Below, one piece after another: positions 16,983 to 24,371 of a DNA stretch of 47,816 bases (its first letter is position 1; each line of letters begins with the position of its first letter). A program made the translations under genes and the position numbers. Source of the stretch: Planctomycetaceae bacterium (GTDB taxonomy: Bacteria; Planctomycetota; Planctomycetia; Pirellulales; Thermoguttaceae); assembly GCA_009778035.1 (NCBI GenBank), contig WRKP01000016.1, positions 1 through 47,816 of the forward strand, read 5' to 3'. The notes beneath the pieces were generated by a model. It was not told the DNA's origin, did not search any database, and saw only the letters and a program-made list of their open reading frames with translations.

Positions 16983-17462
16983 ATGGCTAGTTTCAATAGA
17001 GTAGTTTTGCTGGGTAATCTGACTCGCGATCCTGAATTACGGCATATTCCGTCAGGACTCGCCGTTACAGAGGTCAGTTTGGCAGTCAACGACCGGCGAA
17101 AATCGCAGACGGGAGATTGGATAGAGGAAGTTTCCTATGTCGACGTGACCATCTGGGGCCGGCAAGCGGAGATTGTTTGCGAATATAAAACGAAGGGTGC
17201 GCCCCTTTTGGTTGAAGGCCGACTCAAACAAGATACCTGGGAACAGGAAGGACAAAAACGGTCAAAATTGAAGGTCATTTGCGAAAAAATGGTTTTGCTG
17301 CCCACCGGTCCAGGAAAAGGCGGCAACCGAGGCGGGGGATACGACGACGGCGGCGATTATTCCAGGCCGAGCAGAAGTTCGTCGAACTATTCAGCCCCGC
17401 CGCAGTCGCAGCATGATTATTACGACACTCCGCCCGACAGCGGCGACGATGTGCCGTTTTAG
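16983..17462 (+). CDS. ssb: Single-stranded DNA-binding protein
   Basis: SSB coats single-stranded DNA during replication, repair and recombination and recruits partner proteins through its acidic tip. The 159-residue product has the OB fold (MASFNRVVLLGNLTRDPEL, then TEVSLAVNDRR, VDVTIWGRQAE and GAPLLVEGRLKQDTWEQEG). A Gly/Ser/Tyr-rich linker follows, then the conserved acidic tip DSGDDVPF. A strong SD (GGGAGG) precedes the ATG at 16983. It lies 33 bases after rpsF and 35 before rplI, so it is probably co-transcribed with them. Confidence 0.95.
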   Translation: MASFNRVVLLGNLTRDPELRHIPSGLAVTEVSLAVNDRRKSQTGDWIEEVSYVDVTIWGRQAEIVCEYKTKGAPLLVEGRLKQDTWEQEGQKRSKLKVICEKMVLLPTGPGKGGNRGGGYDDGGDYSRPSRSSSNYSAPPQSQHDYYDTPPDSGDDVPF

Positions 17463-17497
17463 AGCAATATAACAAAACATTGACAATCCTAAACACC

Positions 17498-18034
17498 ATG
17501 ACAACACTCATCCGAAAAAGAAAAATCGCCCAGGCCCAGCGTCGCGGCGGTCGTCGGCTTCCGCAGGGACAAACCGGCGGTGTGGAACTCCTTTTGATTC
17601 AAACGATTGACAACCTTGGCAAGCAGGGCGACATCGTGGAGGTCAAGTTGGGCTATGCCAACAATTTCCTGATTCCGCAGGGGCTCGCGACGATTGCGAC
17701 GGAACACCATAAACGGATGGTGGAAAAGCATCGGGCGAAACTGGCCGAAATCCAGAAAAAACGCTTGATTGGCCTACAAACGTTGGCGGATGAAATACGC
17801 ACGAAACGGGTTTCGATTGAGGCGAATGCCAACGAAGAGGGGCATCTTTACGGTTCGGTTGGGCCGGAGGACATTGTCAAGGCCCTTCGCAATGAGGGAA
17901 TCGTATTGACGGCGGATCAGGTTCGCATGTCTGGTCCAATTCGCGAGTTGGCTCTGTATACGGTGCGTATCTATTTGGGACATGGCATTGAGAGCGAACT
18001 GAAGGTTTGGGTCGTTCCCACGGCAAACGGTTAG
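17498..18034 (+). CDS. rplI: Ribosomal protein bL9, N-terminally extended
   Basis: bL9 binds the L1 stalk base of the large subunit. The N domain is seen in VELLLIQTIDNLGKQGD then VVEVKLGYANNFLIPQGLA-type sequence (here IVEVKLGYANNFLIP), followed by the long connecting helix (HHKRMVEKHRAKLAEIQKK). The C domain follows with GHLYGSVGPEDIVKAL and a final ESELKVWVVP. About 30 basic residues precede the usual start (TTLIRKRKIAQAQRRGGRRL), so the ATG at 17498 gives 178 residues; an in-frame TTG at 17480 would add six. No SD, as expected for a downstream operon gene. The rpsR gene usually found between ssb and rplI is absent here. The operon ends at a MITE. Confidence 0.92.
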   Translation: MTTLIRKRKIAQAQRRGGRRLPQGQTGGVELLLIQTIDNLGKQGDIVEVKLGYANNFLIPQGLATIATEHHKRMVEKHRAKLAEIQKKRLIGLQTLADEIRTKRVSIEANANEEGHLYGSVGPEDIVKALRNEGIVLTADQVRMSGPIRELALYTVRIYLGHGIESELKVWVVPTANG

Positions 18035-18064
18035 AGCCATCCTCGAATTAGTGCGGATAAATTG

Positions 18065-18205
18065 GAGCGGGTTCGTTCTCGTCATTCCGGCGAAAGCCGG
18101 AATCCAGAGGCCGGAACCCAGAGGACTGGCATCGCACGCAATGTCTGGTTCCCGGCTTGCGCCGGGATGACGAAAAAACGTCCAGAGTAATATGAAACAT
18201 GCCCT
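18065..18205. repeat. MITE copy downstream of rplI
   Basis: Left end gagcgggttcgttctcg; right end read inward gggcatgtttcatatt, then actctggac. The core has tcattccggcgaaagccgg and ttcccggcttgcgccggg, with an extra short duplication of the ccggaayccagag piece at about 18090-18125. Flanking TA is not preserved on the right. Confidence 0.7.
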
Positions 18206-18235
18206 CGCTTGCGCCGCGGGCCCTGTGGACAGCGA

Positions 18236-19570
18236 TCACGCACTTTTTGCAACGCGACTGGCGGGTCCAATCGGCAACACGCCGGACTGCCCTTCAACCG
18301 TGTCCTCCGTAACCTGATACGTTCGGCCCGTCGGTAAATCCGGCAATTCATACAAAATGTCCAGCATCACGCCCTCCACAATCGAACGCAATCCCCGTGC
18401 TCCCGTCTTCTTCTCCAATGCCAACCGAGCAATCCGCTCCAATGCCAAATCCGTGAATTCGACATCCGCATCCTCCATTTGGAACAACCGCCGGTACTGT
18501 TTGACCAACGCATTTTTCGGTTCCCGCATGACCCGAACCAATGCAGACTCATCCAACGGTTCCAACGTCGCGATCACCGGCAAACGGCCCAGCAATTCGG
18601 GAATCAACCCAAAATGGTTTATATCCTCCGACGCAACTTCCGAAAGATAGTGCGTTGCCGCCTCTTCCTGACTTTTGGCTTCCTGGCTTTTGGCTGCCGT
18701 AGTGTTAAAACCGATGGATTTTTTGCCCAGCCGCTGGCCGACGATGTCTTCCAAACCGACGAACGTTCCACCGCAGATAAACAGGATATTCGTGGTATCC
18801 ACCTGGATATACTGTTGTTCGGGATGCTTGCGTCCGCCCTGCGGCGGGACATTGGCCGTCGTGCCTTCGAGCATTTTTAACAAGGACTGCTGCACGCCTT
18901 CGCCGGAAACATCCCGGGTAATCGAGACATTTTGCGAGGTCTTGCCGATTTTGTCAATTTCGTCGATATAAATGATTCCCCGCTGGGCCAGTTCGACATC
19001 GAAGTCCGCAACGTGGAGCAGTTTTAGGATCAGATTTTCAACATCTTCGCCGACATAACCTGCTTCGGTAAGCGTGGTAGCATCGCCGATCGCAAAGGGA
19101 ACATCCAGGATTTTCGCCAATGTTTGAGCGAGCAGGGTCTTGCCGGAGCCCGTGGGGCCGATGAGCATGACATTCGATTTGTCGATGGTTACGTCGTTTC
19201 CCTCATCGCGGTTGATGAGCCGTTTGTAGTGATTATGCACTGCAACGGAAAGAACCTTTTTTGCTCGGTCTTGTCCGACGACGTGGTCGTTTAGTTTTGC
19301 GACGATTTCCTTGGGAGAGGGGATTTTCGCAATCGGTTTGGGATTGTTTACGGCTCGCCGTCGCTTTTCTTGAGCGATGATATGCTGGCAGAGATCAATA
19401 CAATCCCCGCAGATGTACACATCGCCGGGTCCTTCGACGAGGGAGCCGACATCTCTATAACTTTTATGGCAAAAAGAGCAAAATGTATTATGCTTTTTGC
19501 CGATTCCGCCGTGTTCATTGCCGCTTTTACTCATATCTGTATCTGACGTGTTTGAGTGATCTTTTGACAT
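18236..19570 (-). CDS. clpX: ATP-dependent Clp protease ATP-binding subunit ClpX
   Basis: ClpX is the hexameric AAA+ unfoldase that feeds substrates to ClpP. From the ATG at 19570 the product is 444 residues. It has an N-terminal zinc-binding domain (FCSFCHKSY, then CGDCIDLC), Walker A GPTGSGKT, Walker [11 protein letters not shown], and pore-loop region [29 protein letters not shown], the sensor-2 arginine region [11 protein letters not shown] and a short C-terminus complete it. AAGGG precedes the ATG; an upstream ATG at 19612 would add 14 residues. Between FNTTA and HYLSEV is a small insertion with a duplicated AKSQE, encoded by a 15-base tandem repeat. clpP is not adjacent. Confidence 0.95.
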   Translation of the reverse strand: MSKDHSNTSDTDMSKSGNEHGGIGKKHNTFCSFCHKSYRDVGSLVEGPGDVYICGDCIDLCQHIIAQEKRRRAVNNPKPIAKIPSPKEIVAKLNDHVVGQDRAKKVLSVAVHNHYKRLINRDEGNDVTIDKSNVMLIGPTGSGKTLLAQTLAKILDVPFAIGDATTLTEAGYVGEDVENLILKLLHVADFDVELAQRGIIYIDEIDKIGKTSQNVSITRDVSGEGVQQSLLKMLEGTTANVPPQGGRKHPEQQYIQVDTTNILFICGGTFVGLEDIVGQRLGKKSIGFNTTAAKSQEAKSQEEAATHYLSEVASEDINHFGLIPELLGRLPVIATLEPLDESALVRVMREPKNALVKQYRRLFQMEDADVEFTDLALERIARLALEKKTGARGLRSIVEGVMLDILYELPDLPTGRTYQVTEDTVEGQSGVLPIGPASRVAKSA

Positions 19571-19721
19571 GAAAATACCCTTGTAAACTCCTGGTAGGTG
19601 GTCCCCATCCATGAACCATTAGGTCATCCATGCCTTGCGTCAATGTTACTACGTTTCCAAAAAGCCCTCGTATAATGAAAAATCAAAATTTTTATAGATT
19701 CTTCCTCAGGAGGGAATAGTT

Positions 19722-20009
19722 CTATTTAGGCTCTTTGGAATTTTGAATAATATGCAAGGAAACTAGCCTTCTTACTATTCGGAATTCTTCGTCGGTAATC
19801 TTGCCCTGTTCATGGAGTTTTTGGAAAGATTTCAGATAATCGATTGCATGATGTTCCGTTTTTACCAGATTCGCACGAAGTAAGCGTAAAGCGTACCAGG
19901 CTACGGCTATAAAAACCAGCAGCATTATGCAATAGGGAATAAGTTGCAAAAGCATTACAATCAGTTTGTCCATTGCAGGTGGCAGAAGTTCGAGCGTTGT
20001 TAGCACCAT
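19722..20009 (-). CDS. Small membrane protein with SHOCT-like C-terminal helix pair
   Basis: From the ATG at 20009 the product is 95 residues: a long hydrophobic helix (DKLIVMLLQLIPYCIMLLV then FIAVAWYALRL), and a charged C-terminal part with HEQGKITDEEFRIVRRLV. The latter matches the short SHOCT pattern (xLxxLxxxGxITxEEFxxxK) often found at the end of small membrane proteins. An alternative start is the ATG at 19973. The frame is open further upstream but runs into MITE sequence, so those residues are not counted. The function is unknown; it is probably in the inner membrane with the C-terminus in the cytoplasm. The 109-base gap between it and clpX shows no repeat. Confidence 0.6.
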   Translation of the reverse strand: MVLTTLELLPPAMDKLIVMLLQLIPYCIMLLVFIAVAWYALRLLRANLVKTEHHAIDYLKSFQKLHEQGKITDEEFRIVRRLVSLHIIQNSKEPK

Positions 20010-20083
20010 TCTAATTTTTGCAGTCGGGTGCGTCAACGGGCACCGCATTGCGTAAGAACGAGAGGCGTAGGGCGCCGCGGCCA

Positions 20084-20246
20084 GAGCGTATTCATTTTTG
20101 CTTTGGGGAAAAATCGTCATTCCGGTGAAAGCCGGAACCCAGAGGAATTGGCATTGCACGCAATGGCTGGTTCCCGGCTTTCGCCGGAATGACGATGCGT
20201 GCGCCGGAAGGACGGAGGAGCGGCCAGAACAATTCGGAATACGCTC
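20084..20246. repeat. MITE copy whose right end forms the stop codon of the lipoprotein gene
   Basis: Left end gagcgtattcatttttgctt; right end read inward gagcgtattccgaattgttc, preceded by TA at 20247-20248. That TA plus the element's first base gives the TAG stop of the gene at 20246-20971. The core is tcattccggtgaaagccgg and ttcccggctttcgccgg. An additional tail (gatgcgtgcgccggaagg) is shared with the copy at 47364-47531. Confidence 0.8.
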
Positions 20247-20971
20247 TAACGCCGGACAGCGGCATCCTCAATGCTGATGATCTGCAGGTCCTGCACGGAA
20301 GGATCAAGCCGTTTTAAGTCTTCCAATGTGAACGGCAATTCCGTCTCCAATATGTTCGGCGGCGTCGCCGGAATGGGCGGGAACGGCAAACTCTCAATAC
20401 CGTCGCCCGGTATCGGTACAAACGGCATACTTTCCGGCACGGTGCCTGACGGTGCCCCGTCAAACGGCAGCGGAGCGGCTCGCGGAATAGTCGGCGGCGG
20501 CATTTGCGTACTCGGCAACGAATCGGGCAGGGTTCCCGGCGTTGTGTTCTGGATCGTGCCTAGCGGACGGCTCAGCAAGTCCTGAATGCTCTGCCTGTCG
20601 GGCGTCAAAACACCGGGCGTGTCCGTATGGGGATCGACAATAAATCCGCCGCTTTCCAGGCCCTGCTGCGGAACGCTGATCGGATCTTGATCAAACGGCC
20701 TCGGGGCAGATTCTTGGTGCATGATCACGGGCGAAGTGATTCCATAATCGCCAGCGTTGTTGTACACATCACCCGTAACGCTCGGATGAGCACCGGAATG
20801 CGTATCATTCAACACGGAACCTGCTCGGTAAAACGGATTCAAACCGCGATAATCGTTAAACCGGTCAACGTAGCCGGGCATACGATTGTCGTTTGCCGTT
20901 GAACACATTTGACAGCCGATCGAACACAGGGGAGGTATTGCTAGAAACAGTGTAACCAGAAATCGGTACAT
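20246..20971 (-). CDS. Proline-rich lipoprotein of unknown function
   Basis: The 241-residue product has a lipoprotein signal (MYRFLVTLFLAIPPLCSIGC; lipobox CSIGC near residue 20). An N-terminal motif follows, rich in Asp, Arg and Tyr (PGYVDRFNDYRGLNPFYRAG), that I recall from planctomycete proteins of unknown role. The rest is low-complexity and rich in Pro, Gly, Ile and Thr (SLPSTQMPPPTIPRAAPLPF, PFVPIPGDGIESLPF), probably an extended surface or periplasmic segment. GGAG lies about 9 bases before the ATG. The stop codon is formed by the junction with the MITE at 20084-20246, so the original C-terminus may have been different. Confidence 0.72.
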   Translation of the reverse strand: MYRFLVTLFLAIPPLCSIGCQMCSTANDNRMPGYVDRFNDYRGLNPFYRAGSVLNDTHSGAHPSVTGDVYNNAGDYGITSPVIMHQESAPRPFDQDPISVPQQGLESGGFIVDPHTDTPGVLTPDRQSIQDLLSRPLGTIQNTTPGTLPDSLPSTQMPPPTIPRAAPLPFDGAPSGTVPESMPFVPIPGDGIESLPFPPIPATPPNILETELPFTLEDLKRLDPSVQDLQIISIEDAAVRR

Positions 20972-21100
20972 CGGAATCTCCGGGAGGGGGGAGGGAAATC
21001 CTCGTTAACTGCTAGTATCGGCGGCAAAGTCGCTATAATCGACAAAATCTTTACTTTTTTGGGAAAATTGTGTTCCCAAAGGGGAAAAGGGCTTCTCCGA

Positions 21101-23257
21101 TCAATCCGGCGTCCAGAGTTTCGACGGATTCGCCGACGGGACTTCGCCGTCTGGCGTCCAAAGCCTCGGCTCCTCTTGACCCGGCGAATGCGAGGACTGC
21201 ATCGCCTCCAACCATGCCGCCGTCGGTGTCCCATCTGGATTAAACATGCCAAGTTGCACGAACAATTCCTGTAACGAACTCATTACGTCCGCATCTTCCC
21301 CAAAATTCGTTACCAAATAGTTGATCGCATTGCTCACGCCGGGGGAATTCCCGCTCGCCAGGTTCAACGTCACTTCGTGCAAATACCAAGCCGCATCAGG
21401 TATGCTCTTCGCCGCACACTCATTCTTTGCCCGTTCCACCCAAAGCAAGGCTTGCTCTATGTCCCTATTCGATTGCGAAGCCCCAATCATCGCCTCGAAT
21501 GCCATAATACGGGGCGGAAACGGCATCGAATCCATCGGGCGGTTCAAAAGTTCTTCCGCAAAATGGCCCGCCGCCCGGAATTCCTGCATTCCCAACGCGA
21601 CCTGCAATCCGCCCGCGAGCAATTCCGTCGAAAATTTACTCACGTCAAAACGATGCCAACGCCAAACGGGATAGGAATCCAGTGCCGTCAGGGGGTCGGC
21701 CTCGGGATCGTCCGAAACAGGCACATCGACCGTGATCACCCCCTGCTCCGGCAAACCGAGCCGTGCGCGGACGGTTTGGCCGAAATTGGTGTCATCTTCC
21801 AAGTTTACTTCGACGCACTGGATGGCCGCCAAGAGCGTAATCACATCCTGTGGTTCCTTCGCGGCCTCGGTTGGCGTTTTGCCGCCGAGCACGCCAAGCG
21901 GTAAGGCAAGCCAAGATTCGGTGAAAGTCTTTGCATAGTAATCGCTAATAACTTTGCCGACTGCGATGGGGTCAGGCCGGCTATTCGGGCCGAGAGCAAA
22001 CCGCGGATCCCTTAAAAGCAGCGTGCGGGAATCGGTTTCCTGCGACATAACATTGCCGGGAATGGTTACCACATCGCCGAGTATATCTCGCAATCTGGTT
22101 TCGAGCATTTCCTGCGTGTCTTTCCAAATTTCTTGGACCAAAATCCGGGCTTCCTTGTCGGTTTCCTTGCCGAACAAAAGGATGACGGCCAAGCGTGAGG
22201 CAATGTTGTCCAATGACAACGTCGTTTCCGGGCCGGATATGGGTTTATCCAAAACCATAAAAACGCTTTTCGGCTTCGGCGAAACCTTCCAGGTTGTAAT
22301 ATCAACATGCTGGATAGCCGGTGCGGAAAGGAACAATTCCTGTGCTTTTTCGGCATCCGAAATCGCGTATTCGATTTCAAGGATTTCCGTATTGTCGCCG
22401 AACGTATCGGGCGAAAAAAGCATCCGCATCGCTGACGCATCGACGGCATCTTCCAGCGGGACATTCGGCAACTCGGCATACATCTTCAACGCTTCGCAGG
22501 CGGTTTCTTCGTCCAAAAGCCAAAGATGTATCGTTGCGATGTTGCGAAGTATGCTCGGCCAAAATTCGGCTTGGTGGGCGAGCGGTTCCAGCAGGGCGAG
22601 GGCTTTTTTCCAGCACATCATCCGAACGAAAACGGCGGCTTCTTCAAAGGCTTCGTTGCCGGGAAACTCGCTGGGGCAATCAAAATCGAATGTCCAATCA
22701 CGCAGCAGGAGCGGAACGCCGCGTTCCGCTGTCGCACGATAGAGAAACATGTTGGCCTGCTCGGCCGTTGCGGGAATTTCCTTGAGGACGTTTCCGATAG
22801 CGATTGCAGGAATCGTGTGCCCCTGGGCTAATGAATAGACCGCAACTTGCATCGCGGCTTGGAGCAAAGTGCTGTGGATGGTATCGGCTTGCGTGCGTTC
22901 AAACGCGTCGACGAGCGTGGAATAGGCGAGTTTGGGATTGCCGGTGATGATGAGGGCGAGGGCGTATTCGGCGGAAGCGGTCGGATTTTCAGGTTCTTGG
23001 GCGTGAAATTGTTCGGCAATGGGCAGGACTTCATCCCAGCGGTTTTCGGCTCGGTAGATGGAGATTTTTGCTTTGGTGAGGCAAGCGCAATTCGGATGTA
23101 TTTTTTCGAGAGATTCGATATGGGAAAGACAGGCACCGGGCTGATTGGACTCGAGGAGTTTAACAACTTGTTCGAGTTCTTTGAGCATATTGGGGCAGCA
23201 GAATCGGATTTTTTTATCTCGTCCGCCGGGACACAGAGCGTAGGGGTCAAACGGCAT
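21101..23257 (-). CDS. TPR-type protein with SEC-C-like N-terminus and LWTPD tail
   Basis: This 718-residue cytoplasmic protein begins MPFDPYALCPGGRDKKIRFC, a SEC-C-like cysteine cluster (C-x-G...KKxxxCC). The next ~280 residues are helical repeats that look like TPRs (YRAENRWDEVLPIAEQFH, YALALIITGNPKLAYST and ALLEPLAHQAEFWPSILRN). Later parts mention no catalytic motif. The end carries a doubled short motif (RLWTPDGE ... KLWTPD) that I recognise from planctomycete proteins of this type. It is probably a protein-interaction scaffold. No signal peptide. A possible promoter inside a perfect inverted repeat lies about 35 bases upstream. Function unknown. Confidence 0.8.
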   Translation of the reverse strand: MPFDPYALCPGGRDKKIRFCCPNMLKELEQVVKLLESNQPGACLSHIESLEKIHPNCACLTKAKISIYRAENRWDEVLPIAEQFHAQEPENPTASAEYALALIITGNPKLAYSTLVDAFERTQADTIHSTLLQAAMQVAVYSLAQGHTIPAIAIGNVLKEIPATAEQANMFLYRATAERGVPLLLRDWTFDFDCPSEFPGNEAFEEAAVFVRMMCWKKALALLEPLAHQAEFWPSILRNIATIHLWLLDEETACEALKMYAELPNVPLEDAVDASAMRMLFSPDTFGDNTEILEIEYAISDAEKAQELFLSAPAIQHVDITTWKVSPKPKSVFMVLDKPISGPETTLSLDNIASRLAVILLFGKETDKEARILVQEIWKDTQEMLETRLRDILGDVVTIPGNVMSQETDSRTLLLRDPRFALGPNSRPDPIAVGKVISDYYAKTFTESWLALPLGVLGGKTPTEAAKEPQDVITLLAAIQCVEVNLEDDTNFGQTVRARLGLPEQGVITVDVPVSDDPEADPLTALDSYPVWRWHRFDVSKFSTELLAGGLQVALGMQEFRAAGHFAEELLNRPMDSMPFPPRIMAFEAMIGASQSNRDIEQALLWVERAKNECAAKSIPDAAWYLHEVTLNLASGNSPGVSNAINYLVTNFGEDADVMSSLQELFVQLGMFNPDGTPTAAWLEAMQSSHSPGQEEPRLWTPDGEVPSANPSKLWTPD

Positions 23258-23291
23258 GGTTTGGGGGATTGGACTTTATGGTAAGCGTTCC

Positions 23292-23320
23292 ATTGTACCG
23301 GAATGAGCGGCCGGTACAAT
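23292..23320. promoter_or_regulatory. Perfect 10-bp inverted repeat overlapping a promoter
   Basis: attgtaccgg (23292-23301) and ccggtacaat (23311-23320) are exact reverse complements with 9 bases between. On the minus strand they also provide TTGTAC (23314-23319), 16 bases, TACAAT (23292-23297), placed about 35 bases before the ATG at 23257. It could be an operator, a promoter, or both. Confidence 0.5.
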
Positions 23321-23386
23321 AGACGCGTTCGGAAAGCCTCAAAATCGTCCTTCCGGCTTGTCGGAATCCAGGCGACACGACTCTCG
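23321..23386. repeat. Degraded MITE fragment
   Basis: agacgcgttcggaaagcctc resembles the left end of the copy at 9471; gtccttccggcttgtcggaa, then tccagg, is a shortened core. It ends next to the stop codon of the lipoprotein gene at 23388. Confidence 0.45.
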
Positions 23387-23387
23387 C

Positions 23388-24047
23388 CTACCCACGAATG
23401 GGCTCCTTGGCGGGACGGATGAGTTTCGGCGGATGCTTGAGACGATACACTATTTCCGCTAAAAGTCGGCTTTCCAAGGCAATGTCCCGTTCGATAATAA
23501 ACCAACTGGAAGAACTCGGATCAACATCCGCCTGCTCCGAAAACTCATCGACACTCTCTCGGAAACGCAAACTAGACGCATTCGATGCCGAATGGAGCGG
23601 TTTGGGATTGTTTTCCAATTCCTTGAAAACCTTTATTTCGATACTATATCCGTTGGATGCCGGTACAACATGAAGTTCCGCCCGCCGCCTCACCGTTTGC
23701 AATGTACAATCGAACCGTTCGCGAAACCCTACCGAATCCGCGTGCCAAGGTTCGGCCAGCGAGGCACCTATTTTGGGTTTCGTTTCGACATATCCTTCGG
23801 TCAACACGTTGTCAAAAAGCCGAATCGGCAATTCCCTTTCGATGTCAAAATGATTATCGAGCACATCGGTAACGATGGACCATAAAAAGTCGTGGTCATA
23901 GTTTTCGACAAATATGGGATTCGGCGATTGTGAGGCACTCAACCTCCAAGACAGTTCTTTCGCAGGCGAAAAGGGTTCGTATGTCGAGCAGCCGGCAAAG
24001 TGCAGTGCAGCGAAGACAATAAACGGTGTCGCCAAGCGGTTGAACAT
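23388..24047 (-). CDS. Lipoprotein of unknown function
   Basis: The 219-residue product starts MFNRLATPFIVFAALHFAGC with a lipobox FAGC at residues 17-20, so it should be lipid-anchored in an outer or inner membrane facing the periplasm. The mature part includes LWSIVTDVLDNHFDIERELP, then TEGYVETKPKIGASL and RRRAELHVVPASNGYSIEIKV. The DVLDNHFDI...EGYVETKP layout is common in planctomycete lipoproteins that lack an assigned role. The C-terminus ends RPAKEPIRG. A TTGCCG-17-TAGAAT promoter ends only five bases before the ATG, so the mRNA may be leaderless. Its 3' end abuts a MITE fragment. Confidence 0.75.
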   Translation of the reverse strand: MFNRLATPFIVFAALHFAGCSTYEPFSPAKELSWRLSASQSPNPIFVENYDHDFLWSIVTDVLDNHFDIERELPIRLFDNVLTEGYVETKPKIGASLAEPWHADSVGFRERFDCTLQTVRRRAELHVVPASNGYSIEIKVFKELENNPKPLHSASNASSLRFRESVDEFSEQADVDPSSSSWFIIERDIALESRLLAEIVYRLKHPPKLIRPAKEPIRG

Positions 24048-24052
24048 ACGGA

Positions 24053-24081
24053 ATTCTAAAGAAATGGCCGATTTTCGGCAA
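24053..24081 (-). promoter_or_regulatory. Promoter placing transcription start at or near the lipoprotein ATG
   Basis: Minus strand: TTGCCG (24076-24081), 17-base spacer, TAGAAT (24053-24058), then five bases and the ATG at 24047. A start point six to eight bases after the -10 box would fall on the ATG itself. Confidence 0.5.
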
Positions 24082-24227
24082 GGTCAATTCCGTTCCGTGT
24101 TTGTCCTTTTCGGCAGGGCGACGCGGCCAACGACGAGCGCGTCCCGCCACGCCAAGTTCGGACACGCTCTAAATTGCGGCTCCGTGAACGACACAGAGCC
24201 CGTTGGCGTCAGTTAGGGACTCCCCTA

Positions 24228-24371
24228 GAGCGTATTTCAAATTGCTCTGGACACTTTTCCGTCATCCCGACGCACGCCGGGAACCAGGGAAACGGTATGC
24301 ACAACGCCCGGCTGGATTCCGGCTTTCGCCGGAATGACGATTTTTTGCCCAAAGCAAAAATGAACACGCCC
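24228..24371. repeat. Complete 144-bp MITE copy; right end forms the ppdK stop codon
   Basis: Flanked by TA at 24226-24227 and 24372-24373. Left end gagcgtatttcaaatt then gctctggac; right end read inward gggcgtgttcatttttgctt then tgggc. Core: tcatcccgacgcacgccggg and ggattccggctttcgccgg, followed by aatgacgattttttg. TA plus G at the right edge is the TAG of ppdK. It fills most of the 323-base gap between ppdK and the upstream lipoprotein gene. Confidence 0.85.
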
